From: Crocinitomicaceae bacterium
GTDB taxonomy: Bacteria; Bacteroidota; Bacteroidia; Flavobacteriales_D; Crocinitomicaceae
Direction of reading: 5' to 3'
Assembly: GCA_014762645.1 (NCBI GenBank)
Contig: JABURP010000116.1
Coordinates: 40,530 to 104,529, forward strand
DNA: 64,000 bases
The stretch's first letter is position 1; every line of letters starts with the position of its first letter. The notes below the pieces were generated by a model. It worked only from the letters and a program-made list of their open reading frames with translations, had not been told where the DNA came from and searched no databases. A program made the position numbers and the translations under genes. Positions 8,243 through 16,330 of this stretch are shown piece by piece.

Positions 8243-11200
8243 ATGACAAAACAAGTACAACATTTTTGGTTGTTGCTGGCCTCAATCCTAACGAGCAGCA
8301 TTGCTTTTTCTCAGCCTTCCAATGACGATCCTTGTAACGCTATACCACTTACAGTCAATTCGTCCTGTACTTACTCGACGTATACAAATGCATCTGCAAC
8401 AGCATCATCAGGTGTTCCGGCTCCTGGATGTGCTAATTATTCGGGTGGAGATGTATGGTTTACAGTTACTGTTCCTGCCGGTGGTCAGATTACAGTGGAT
8501 GGAATTCAAGGGGTTGTTACTGATGGAGGAATGGCAATTTATTCAGGATCTTGTGGTTCGCTTTCACTTGTCGCATGTAATGATGACAGCAGTCCTAACG
8601 GATTGATGCCAATGATAACACTAACGGGACAGACACCTGGAGCAACACTTTGGATACGATTTTGGGAATATGGAAATAACAATAACGGAACTTTTGGTAT
8701 TTGTGCCACCCAACCGGCTGGACCTCCACCAAATGATGATTGTTCAGGTGCTATTGGATTAACAGTAAATCCTGATTTAAACTGCGGAACAGTTACGGCC
8801 GGAACGATTGAATCAGCAACAGGATCCTCTCAAAGTACTGCCGCATGCGGTGGAACAGAAGATGATGATGTTTGGTTTTCATTCACAGCAACAGGAACAA
8901 CGCATACCATTGATCTTTTGAACATTACTAGTGGTACGACTGATCTATACCATTCCGTATGGTCTGGTAACTGTCCGGCACTAGGGCTTGTCGCAGGATC
9001 TTGTAGTGACCCGAATAGTAGTACAGTTACTGGTTTAACACCAGGTAACACCTATTATGTGAGGGTATATTCGTGGACCAGTACCGCAGGGCAAACCTCT
9101 GATTTTGATATTTGTATCGGAACGCCACCTGCACCTCCAGCGAATGACGAGTGCTCTGGTGCATATCCTGTGACAGTAAATCCGGACTTTAGCTGTACTT
9201 CTGTTACTTCGGGAACAATTGCATCAGCAACAGGTTCAACGCAAAGCACGGCAGCTTGTGGAGGAACAGAAGATGATGACGTGTGGTTTTCGTTCACAGC
9301 AACAGGAACAACACATACGATTGATCTTCTAAATATCACCAATGGTACTACCGACCTTTATCATTCTGTATGGTCTGGTAACTGTCCGGCACTGAGCCTT
9401 GTTACAGGATCTTGTAGTGACCCTAACAGTAGTACAGTCACTGGATTAACACCCGGTAACACCTATTACATACGAGTGTATTCATGGACCAGTACTACCG
9501 GACAGACATCTAACTTTGATGTTTGTGTAGGAACGCCTCCACCACCGCCAGCCAATGATGACTGCTCCGGAGCCTTCCCTGTGACGGTAAACCCGGACAA
9601 CCTGTGTGGCTCAACAACTTCTGGAACTATTGCTTCTGCCACTGGTTCAACACAAAGTACGGCAGCATGCGGCGGAACAGAAGATGATGATGTTTGGTTT
9701 TCGTTCACAGCAACCGGAACAACGCACATGATTGATTTATTAAACATTACAGGTGGTACATCCGACCTTTATCATTCGGTTTGGTCTGGAAACTGCCCTG
9801 CACTAAGCCTTGTTGCAGGGTCTTGTAGTGACCCTAACAGTAGTGTTGTCTCCGGACTAACACCTGGTAACACGTATTATATTAGAGTTTATTCATGGAC
9901 CAGTACTACGGGCCAAACCTCAAGCTTTGATGTTTGTGTCGGTACACCACCACCGCCACCAGCAAATGATGATTGTGCAAATGCAACTACCGTTCCTGTA
10001 TCCACAACAACCTGTAATTATGTAACGGGTAGTATTTATAGTGCGACAACCTCTTCTCAAACAAATGATTGTGGTGGAACAGCAGATGATGATGTTTGGT
10101 ATCAGTTTACCGCAACATCTCCTGCCGCACAAATTAGTTTAACAAACATAACAGGTAGTACATCAGACCTGTATCATTCGGTTTATGCTGGTTCGTGTGG
10201 TTCTCCAGGTGCCGCCATAATTTGTAGTGACCCGAACTCCAGTTCGGTTACTGGATTAACACCTGGTAACACTTACTTTATCCGAATTTTCTCCTGGACT
10301 GGAACTGCCGGTCAAACTTCAACGTTTGATTTGTGTGTTATGGAAACAGGAGCCTGTGGAACTCCGGAAACACAAGATTTTTGTGTGGCACCGGCAGTAT
10401 TGACAGCAGGAGCAGGTAGTTTTTCATCCAATACTTCAGGTACGTATACTTCTGATACACCTGCCAATTTGAATACTGTTTTCTGTGGTTCGATTGAAAA
10501 TAATTCCTGGTACGAATTTGTTGCTGCTTCTACTTCAGAGGTCTTTAATTTTACTTCTGTAACGGGATGTACATCTGGAATTCAGGCAGAAGTATATGAA
10601 GTTACCGAAGATGTCAACGGATGTTGTACCAACTTCACTTCCATGTCAAATTGCTGGAACCCTGCAACAGCTACGTCCGGTACTGTAACAGCCACGGGAC
10701 TTACACCAGGAAACACATACGTTCTTATGGTGGATGGATTTGGTGGAGACGTATGTGATTTTACCGTTTCAAACTGGACAGCTTCAGGTATTTTACCGGT
10801 GACACTTGTAAACTTTAATGCACAAGCAGCTTTTGATCATAACCTGATTAACTGGACAACAAAATCTGAAATTGAAAATGATCACTTTAATGTGATGCGT
10901 TCATTTGATGGGGTTAATTTTCAAAAGATTGATGAAGTGGAAGGCGCAGGAAACTCGAGTAGTGAGTTACACTACCAGGTAGTGGACAGAGATATCCGTC
11001 CTGGTATCGTTTATTATCAGTTGGTACAAGTAGATATCAACGGTGATACTAAGTCATCTGAAATAATTTCACTGAACAGAGAAGAGCAAGATGACATGCT
11101 TCAATTCTGGCCTAATCCAACCAACAGCAATCTTTACGTGAACCTACAGCCATCTACACACCCAACTTCTGAAAAGTTAGAAATACTGGATGTTAATGGT

Positions 11201-11344
11201 AAGGTAATTAAGAGAATTTACGTTGACCGAAATGAAGACCATGACATCACCATTCCGGTAACAGACATTAACGAAGGTGTTTACATGATTCGTTTTGTAG
11301 ATGAAACCGGAGTAGTAACGATCAAAAAATTTATTAAATCCTAA
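8243..11344 (+). CDS. Secreted repeat protein with T9SS type A sorting domain
   Basis: 1033 aa from ATG 8243; an in-frame ATG at 8159 would put a polar stretch before the signal peptide and is rejected. Residues 1-24 form a signal peptide (LLLASILTSSIAFS). A first PPC-like beta domain (about 25-160) is followed by four tandem ~137-residue units (about 162-701), each beginning PANDDC and carrying CGGTEDDDVWFSFTATGTTH, LYHSVWSGNC and GLTPGNTYY. A further beta domain and a segment LPVTLVNFNA...INWTTKSEIENDHFNVMRS lead to the C-terminal type A sorting domain (FWPNPT..., about 955-1033). It is probably exported through the T9SS and anchored or released; ligand unknown. The next gene starts 4 nt downstream. 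Confidence 0.9.
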   Translation: MTKQVQHFWLLLASILTSSIAFSQPSNDDPCNAIPLTVNSSCTYSTYTNASATASSGVPAPGCANYSGGDVWFTVTVPAGGQITVDGIQGVVTDGGMAIYSGSCGSLSLVACNDDSSPNGLMPMITLTGQTPGATLWIRFWEYGNNNNGTFGICATQPAGPPPNDDCSGAIGLTVNPDLNCGTVTAGTIESATGSSQSTAACGGTEDDDVWFSFTATGTTHTIDLLNITSGTTDLYHSVWSGNCPALGLVAGSCSDPNSSTVTGLTPGNTYYVRVYSWTSTAGQTSDFDICIGTPPAPPANDECSGAYPVTVNPDFSCTSVTSGTIASATGSTQSTAACGGTEDDDVWFSFTATGTTHTIDLLNITNGTTDLYHSVWSGNCPALSLVTGSCSDPNSSTVTGLTPGNTYYIRVYSWTSTTGQTSNFDVCVGTPPPPPANDDCSGAFPVTVNPDNLCGSTTSGTIASATGSTQSTAACGGTEDDDVWFSFTATGTTHMIDLLNITGGTSDLYHSVWSGNCPALSLVAGSCSDPNSSVVSGLTPGNTYYIRVYSWTSTTGQTSSFDVCVGTPPPPPANDDCANATTVPVSTTTCNYVTGSIYSATTSSQTNDCGGTADDDVWYQFTATSPAAQISLTNITGSTSDLYHSVYAGSCGSPGAAIICSDPNSSSVTGLTPGNTYFIRIFSWTGTAGQTSTFDLCVMETGACGTPETQDFCVAPAVLTAGAGSFSSNTSGTYTSDTPANLNTVFCGSIENNSWYEFVAASTSEVFNFTSVTGCTSGIQAEVYEVTEDVNGCCTNFTSMSNCWNPATATSGTVTATGLTPGNTYVLMVDGFGGDVCDFTVSNWTASGILPVTLVNFNAQAAFDHNLINWTTKSEIENDHFNVMRSFDGVNFQKIDEVEGAGNSSSELHYQVVDRDIRPGIVYYQLVQVDINGDTKSSEIISLNREEQDDMLQFWPNPTNSNLYVNLQPSTHPTSEKLEILDVNGKVIKRIYVDRNEDHDITIPVTDINEGVYMIRFVDETGVVTIKKFIKS
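8728..10350 (+). repeat. Four tandem coding repeats of about 410 bp
   Basis: Units begin near 8728, 9138, 9549 and 9960. The first three are nearly identical in protein and close in DNA, with long shared stretches around the DDDVWFSF and TSTTGQT codons; the fourth is more diverged. Similarity at DNA level suggests recent duplication or gene conversion. Confidence 0.85.
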
Positions 11345-11348
11345 GGGT

Positions 11349-11741
11349 ATGAAGGTATTCTCAATTATATTGTTTTGTGCGTTGGGTGTTATCACTCACG
11401 CTCAACAAGGAGAACAGGCAGATCAGCAAATGGAAGTTTACGACTTTCATGAAGATGAAATGTACGAAAAAGCACGATTTGAGGTAAAGTATAAGGAATC
11501 CAATGCCTATACCACAGATCTTGAAGTAAAAGGTGCTGCGGTAACTCCCGAGTTATTGTTTCGCATTAAAAAGAGTATTTATGAGAAGGATGGGATTTTT
11601 CTTGTAGAAAGCTTAAAGGATGGAATGGTATTACGCATTTATCACTTAGAGCATATAGAAATTGAAACCATCAAGCACTTCATTTTACCATTTGTTTCGG
11701 ATTTCCATCCCAACGAAAGGGTACTTTACTATATGAATTAA
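11349..11741 (+). CDS. Small secreted hypothetical protein, 130 aa
   Basis: A signal peptide is visible (MKVFSIILFCALGVITHAQQ, cleavage after HA). The mature part is mixed charged with alternating hydrophobic residues, with no known motif and no sorting domain, so a periplasmic or outer-envelope location is likely. It starts 4 nt after the stop of the large repeat protein and is almost certainly co-transcribed; a partner or chaperone role for that cargo is only inference. Confidence 0.75.
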   Translation: MKVFSIILFCALGVITHAQQGEQADQQMEVYDFHEDEMYEKARFEVKYKESNAYTTDLEVKGAAVTPELLFRIKKSIYEKDGIFLVESLKDGMVLRIYHLEHIEIETIKHFILPFVSDFHPNERVLYYMN

Positions 11742-11767
11742 GCCAGAGAAATTACTCCCTGGCTTAA
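11738..11767. terminator. Bidirectional hairpin between convergent genes
   Basis: TTAAGCCAG (11738-11746) pairs perfectly with CTGGCTTAA (11759-11767) across a 12-nt loop. It overlaps the stop codon of the 130-aa gene and lies between two convergent genes. There is no T-run, so termination strength is uncertain. Confidence 0.5.
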
Positions 11768-11792
11768 GACTTCACGTTACTGTACCTACTTC

Positions 11793-12680
11793 TTATTGTA
11801 TAACAATTCTCCTAACTGCAAATTGATCTTGCGTTTGAATTCTTACGAGAAATACACCGCGTTGATCTAATTCTACAGGCATTTGATAGCTACAATTTTG
11901 CTGTTGATAAACGATACGGCCGGCAAGGTCCATTATCGTCATGTCATATTTTTCAAGGTCCGTTTTGACAAAAAATTGATCCAATGTAGGATTTGGAAAC
12001 AAGGTCATTTCTAAATCTTGGGTTAATTCAAGATCAATTACTTCCTCTAAATATATATTGTCAATTCCCATACGAAGGTTACCATCTTCCTTATCGTGAT
12101 TATAAACGTTATCGTCATCTACCGGTAAAAACTTAATAACATGTGATTCAGCCGTTGCTGTAAACTCCATAGAGCGCTTGTCCCATTTTGTTTTTTCAGA
12201 AGAAAATGATTCCTGACTTGAACTGACCGAGGACACTCCAATCATATGATCATCCTGGTAAACCATCCATGATCCACTTGTATCAAGTGCATTATTCTGT
12301 TTGATAACTGCCTGATAAAAATGAATGCGATAAACTGTTCCGGGAATTAAACCGGTAAGCTTTTGTTGTATTCCTTCGTGATGCCAACCTGGCCCAAAAT
12401 CAAGTGCGGAAATAAAAGTCTCCCCGGATTGAGGCGTTCCCACTATGGTAACTGATGAAGGCAATGGAATGCTACTGGTTAAATCTGGTGTTGCTTTATA
12501 GGCTTCATTTGCTCTACAGATTACATCCGTGTGAGAAATGGCTTGCCAACCATCAGGTAAATAAGATACTTCAGGAATATTTTTATCTCCCTCCAGGTCT
12601 CCGTTAATAAAATCTTGTGAAAATGTATGGGTTCCTGTTCCGATCAGAACAACCCCAAGAAAGGTGTAAAGTGTTTTCAT
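11793..12680 (-). CDS. Secreted protein with T9SS type A sorting domain, 295 aa
   Basis: Signal peptide at residues 1-21 (YTFLGVVLIGTGTHTFSQ). The central domain (about 22-215) has a jelly-roll-like pattern with PDGWQAISHTDVI, GETFISALDFGPGWHHEGIQQKLTGLIPGTVYRIHF and a FTATAESHVIKFLPVDDD segment, suggesting a carbohydrate-binding-like fold. The C-terminal ~75 residues are a type A sorting domain (LEMTLFPNPTLDQFFV ... GVFLVRIQ). It shares its central fold with the 199-aa protein at 19791-20390. Ligand unknown. Confidence 0.85.
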   Translation of the reverse strand: MKTLYTFLGVVLIGTGTHTFSQDFINGDLEGDKNIPEVSYLPDGWQAISHTDVICRANEAYKATPDLTSSIPLPSSVTIVGTPQSGETFISALDFGPGWHHEGIQQKLTGLIPGTVYRIHFYQAVIKQNNALDTSGSWMVYQDDHMIGVSSVSSSQESFSSEKTKWDKRSMEFTATAESHVIKFLPVDDDNVYNHDKEDGNLRMGIDNIYLEEVIDLELTQDLEMTLFPNPTLDQFFVKTDLEKYDMTIMDLAGRIVYQQQNCSYQMPVELDQRGVFLVRIQTQDQFAVRRIVIQ

Positions 12681-12859
12681 AATGCGTGGATTTGTTATAC
12701 GTTCTAACTCTCTCTACAATCTGAATGTCAGAAAGTTCAAAAAAGTAACATCTGTAACTATACTATTGATGTAACTACATAACAATTTCCACAAAACTTG
12801 GTTACGTAAAAAGCAATAGCTTTTTTTCGCGAGGAATAATTTATTAAGTGTATAATATG

Positions 12860-13333
12860 CTATTTGATCGGAATGTCTTTCACCACATTTTTATCCTCAT
12901 CTGCATCTTTTTTATGGTGTAGCGTAATGTACAGCACTCCATTCTTCACTCGCGCCTCAATATTATCCTGATCCGTGATGGATCCTAACTGAAATGAACG
13001 CTCAAACTGCTCCAGATCATGTTCCAAAATAATATAGTTGGAATCATTCAGGTCATCTTTTTCGCGTTTACCTTTCACTGTTAACACATCATCCTCGATA
13101 TGAACAGAAATGTTCTCCTTCGTAAATCCTGGAACCGGAATTTCCAAAACATATCTGTTTTGGTTGGCAATCAAGTTGGTCAATGGTTCGTTTCCTTTAT
13201 CAACGAAATCACTATCTTCATAAGGATTCCTTGCTAAAAGGTATCTTCTGTCAAACATATCCCCATAATGACTCCCAAATTTATGTTTGAAAATCTGAGG
13301 GTGCCAGGTCGGTTTATTTGTAAATCTCCACAT
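12860..13333 (-). CDS. Small heat-shock protein, Hsp20/alpha-crystallin family
   Basis: 157-aa ATP-independent holdase chaperone of the cytosol. The alpha-crystallin domain covers about residues 50-145 (YVLEIPVPGFTKENISVHIEDDVLTVKGKRE and the closing VKNGVLYITL signature), and the C-terminal tail has the I-x-I type motif DIPIK. Starts at ATG 13333. Single gene, divergent from the DUF4173-like gene; the shared upstream region holds a 21-bp-spaced direct repeat. Confidence 0.93.
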   Translation of the reverse strand: MWRFTNKPTWHPQIFKHKFGSHYGDMFDRRYLLARNPYEDSDFVDKGNEPLTNLIANQNRYVLEIPVPGFTKENISVHIEDDVLTVKGKREKDDLNDSNYIILEHDLEQFERSFQLGSITDQDNIEARVKNGVLYITLHHKKDADEDKNVVKDIPIK

Positions 13334-13415
13334 AACATTTGTTTTTAAGCTATTTATTATAAAATAAGGAGATTTAAAGCCAATTCAAAATGAGTTCTGT
13401 CAGTTAATCTATTGA

Positions 13416-13446
13416 CATTGTGAATACTACATTTAGCATTGTGAAT
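13416..13446. promoter_or_regulatory. Direct repeat, candidate operator
   Basis: CATTGTGAAT occurs twice (13416-13425 and 13437-13446), separated by 11 bp, so the copies repeat with a 21-bp period, two helical turns. It lies between the divergent hsp20 and membrane-protein genes, which suggests a site for a dimer binding one face of the DNA. The regulator is unknown. Confidence 0.4.
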
Positions 13447-13549
13447 TTAGGAAATAGCCTGATCTATTAAAAATTTTGAACTTCCCGAATTAAATCGCGT
13501 TCTCCATCAAATTGATTATTTTTAGTACTTCAGGTTAAACCTAAACTGT

Positions 13550-15106
13550 ATGATACCCCATCAAAAAGAAGATCCATCCATTATTGATGCCCAGGAAGAT
13601 GAAAATGGAGCTTTTACACTACCTCGCTCTTCTACGCAGGTTTCTCTCTATTATATATGGGCCCTTTTGGTGTGTTTTCTTTTCGTAGGAGAATCTTTTG
13701 GTTTAAATGTTCTTCTGACAACCACCATGACTGTTCCGTTATATGCGTTTCTTGATCTGGAAAATCTCAGGAAACCAAAATGGTGGCTTGCTTCTTTAAT
13801 TTTCCTGCTCACCGCCATAGGGGTCTTTGTTCATCCAACCAACACGGCAATTACAGCATGGTTTGTTTCATTTATGTACTTTTTTGTCGTCACCAATTTC
13901 TCTAGATTCTCCCTTTACATAGGCTTGTTGCAGGCATTGATTGCAGTACTGAACAGCTACGCCAGCTTTTTTGAGGCGTTAAGTAACTTTTTCAGGCAAA
14001 AAACAGAAAAAAAGAAGAGAGCTTACATTCGAATTCTCCAGATAATTGTTCCAATTACACTTGGGATGATTTTCATAAAACTCTATCAACGCGCAGACAA
14101 GAACTTCCATGACATGACCTGGTTCATTAACCTTGAGTGGTTTTCATGGCGATTTGTAGCCTGGTATTTAATTGCCATTTTCGTTCTATTCGGTACTTAT
14201 TTTGGTGTAACAAGCAGCATTTTGAAAGAATGGGAGCAAAAATGTAAAGATGATGTACCTAAAGATCATGAGGACCGCATTGAAAAATACCTGGGAGAAG
14301 ACAATGAAGCACGGATTGCTTCCACTACACTTATCTTACTGAATTTAATTCTGGGACTTTACGTGTTGATGGATTTCAGGTATTTATTCACTGGCCTCAC
14401 GAATCCGGTAACTGATCCCAACCTGGCTGAAGTAGTCCATGATGGTATTGTGGCGTTAATCTCTTCCATTACATTGGTCATTCTTCTCGTTACTTTTTTC
14501 CTGCGTGGTAAACTCAATTTCAGGAATAACAAGCGCGTGGAATGGTTAACAATCACCTGGTTGGTATTAAATATTCTACTGGTGTTTACAACCTCCGTTA
14601 AGAATTTTGAATATATCAGCTCCTGGGGATTAACCTACCGAAGAATGGGAGTTTATATTTATCTGTTTTTATGCCTTGTAGGATTAGTCATTGCTATCGT
14701 TAAGGTTAGAAAGAAGAAGACATTTTGGTTTCTACTGCGCAATACAACCTTGGCATTTGCATTAGTGCTGGCTTCACTCTTAACATTTAACTGGAACCGG
14801 TTCATCACGGATTACAACCTAACAAACATTGAAAAAGAACATATCGATTTTCAATACCTGGTAAGTCTTGGTCCGGATACGTATGCGTACATCATCCACT
14901 ACCATAACAACGTCTCAGAAGTGGATGACGAGATATTAAAGCAGATTGCAGATGAGGCCCCAAAGCATTTGAGTAATCTCAGCAGTAAAAAAGCCACCAC
15001 CACGTGGAAATCATATACCATCAATGATGCAAAATTGTACGAAGAACTCTCCAATCTGGAACTCGATTATAAAGACAGGAATTTTTTGTGGAAACTCTTC
15101 AATTAG
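13550..15106 (+). CDS. Polytopic membrane protein, DUF4173/DUF4153-like
   Basis: 518 aa with a short acidic cytosolic N-terminus and about eleven to twelve hydrophobic segments, then a polar C-terminal region of roughly 120 residues (from about 400). Segments such as YRRMGVYIYLFLCLVGLVIA and FNWNRFITDYNLTNIE resemble DUF4173/DUF4153 proteins from memory; no function is known for these. It ends 27 nt before the Nramp-like gene on the same strand, so it is probably the first gene of the 13.5-18.6 kb operon, although its link with 5-oxoproline use is not evident. Confidence 0.75.
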   Translation: MIPHQKEDPSIIDAQEDENGAFTLPRSSTQVSLYYIWALLVCFLFVGESFGLNVLLTTTMTVPLYAFLDLENLRKPKWWLASLIFLLTAIGVFVHPTNTAITAWFVSFMYFFVVTNFSRFSLYIGLLQALIAVLNSYASFFEALSNFFRQKTEKKKRAYIRILQIIVPITLGMIFIKLYQRADKNFHDMTWFINLEWFSWRFVAWYLIAIFVLFGTYFGVTSSILKEWEQKCKDDVPKDHEDRIEKYLGEDNEARIASTTLILLNLILGLYVLMDFRYLFTGLTNPVTDPNLAEVVHDGIVALISSITLVILLVTFFLRGKLNFRNNKRVEWLTITWLVLNILLVFTTSVKNFEYISSWGLTYRRMGVYIYLFLCLVGLVIAIVKVRKKKTFWFLLRNTTLAFALVLASLLTFNWNRFITDYNLTNIEKEHIDFQYLVSLGPDTYAYIIHYHNNVSEVDDEILKQIADEAPKHLSNLSSKKATTTWKSYTINDAKLYEELSNLELDYKDRNFLWKLFN

Positions 15107-15133
15107 CGACAAAAGGAATCAGGCGTATCATAC

Positions 15134-16330
15134 ATGAGAAAATGGATTAGAAATTTCGGACCCGGAACTTTGATTGTTGCGGCCTTTATTGGTCCTGGAA
15201 CAATTACAACATGTATCAGGGCTGGTGCTAATTTTGGGTTCTCTTTGCTTTGGGCATTGCTTTTTTCAATTGTAGCTACCATTTTTCTCCAGGAAATGGC
15301 TGCCAGGGTAGGTTTAGTGACCAAAAAAGGCTTAACTAACGCCATTACAGACCAACTCTCCTCACGAATTGCAAAAACACTAATAATTACATTGGTATTT
15401 ACGGCCATTGTAATTGGAAACACTGCTTATGAAGCAGGAAATATTTCCGGTTCTGTTTTAGGAATGGAAGCATTGTTTGGACCTGAAGCGATCCGCTTAT
15501 ACCCTATCATCATTGGATTGATTGGATTTGGATTACTTATAACAGGAAGCTATAAAGTCATAGAAAAAAGCCTGATGGTCCTGGTGGTTTTGATGAGTAT
15601 CTCTTTTATTCTGGCAGCTGTGATTACACAACCGGATTTATCTGAAATTTCTAAAGGGATGTTCATCCCTACTACTCCGGAAAATAGCTTGCCAATTATT
15701 ATCGGAATTCTTGGAACCACAGTGGTTCCTTACAATTTGTTTCTGCACTCCTCGCTTGTGCGTGAAAAATGGAAAAGTGTTGACAAGTTGAGATTGGTAC
15801 GTATTGACCTGATAGTATCCATTATTTTAGGTGGAATTGTCTCCATAGCCATTGTGATTTCTGCTGCGGCAATGACTGGTGGCAATGTTAGTTCCGTCAT
15901 GGATTTGGCAAAAGGTTTGGAACCTGTTTATGGCGATATGGCACGCTATTTTTTAGGAATCGGATTATTCGCTGCTGGTATCACTTCTGCCATTACAGCA
16001 CCACTTGCGGCAGCCTTTGTGGCTCGCAATTGTTTTAAATGGGATGCCTCTTTAAAAGATATTAAGTTTAGGGCCGTTTGGATGGGAATTTTGATCCTGG
16101 GGGTTGTATTTTCATCCATCAACCTAAAACCAATAGAAGTAATATTGTTTGCACAGATTATTAATGGATTATTGCTCCCAATCGTTGCTATATTCCTGCT
16201 GTGGATAGTGAACAATAAAAAAGTGCTTGGGAAGTACACCAACAAACTTGTGACAAATATCCTGTCCGTCATCATAATTTTGTTGACTATCTTCTTAGGT
16301 TTTAAGGCAATTCAGAACGCAATAGGATGA
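15134..16330 (+). CDS. Nramp-family-like transporter with altered metal site
   Basis: 398-aa LeuT-fold membrane protein with about eleven transmembrane segments. It aligns by eye with MntH/Nramp: the TM1 region NFGPGTLIVAAFIGPGTITT matches the region that holds DPGN in metal transporters, but here the motif is GPGT (residues 20-23). In TM6 the metal-binding MPH becomes VPY (198-200, in TVVPYNLFLHSS). Three of the usual ligand side chains are therefore missing. The stop overlaps the ATG of the PxpA-PxpB fusion by 4 nt (ATGA), so the genes are translationally coupled. Inference: the substrate is 5-oxoproline, a related organic acid, or another non-manganese solute. Databases would label it 'Nramp family divalent metal transporter'. 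Confidence 0.85.
   Translation: MRKWIRNFGPGTLIVAAFIGPGTITTCIRAGANFGFSLLWALLFSIVATIFLQEMAARVGLVTKKGLTNAITDQLSSRIAKTLIITLVFTAIVIGNTAYEAGNISGSVLGMEALFGPEAIRLYPIIIGLIGFGLLITGSYKVIEKSLMVLVVLMSISFILAAVITQPDLSEISKGMFIPTTPENSLPIIIGILGTTVVPYNLFLHSSLVREKWKSVDKLRLVRIDLIVSIILGGIVSIAIVISAAAMTGGNVSSVMDLAKGLEPVYGDMARYFLGIGLFAAGITSAITAPLAAAFVARNCFKWDASLKDIKFRAVWMGILILGVVFSSINLKPIEVILFAQIINGLLLPIVAIFLLWIVNNKKVLGKYTNKLVTNILSVIIILLTIFLGFKAIQNAIG

Noticed and set aside
8830..9747. Three similar minus-strand ORFs in the repeat region
   Set aside because: They repeat only because the coding repeats on the plus strand repeat; composition and context support the plus-strand gene.
15134..16330. Annotation of the transporter as MntH-type manganese importer
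   Set aside because: The metal-binding DPGN and MPH motifs are replaced by GPGT and VPY, and it is coupled to 5-oxoprolinase genes.
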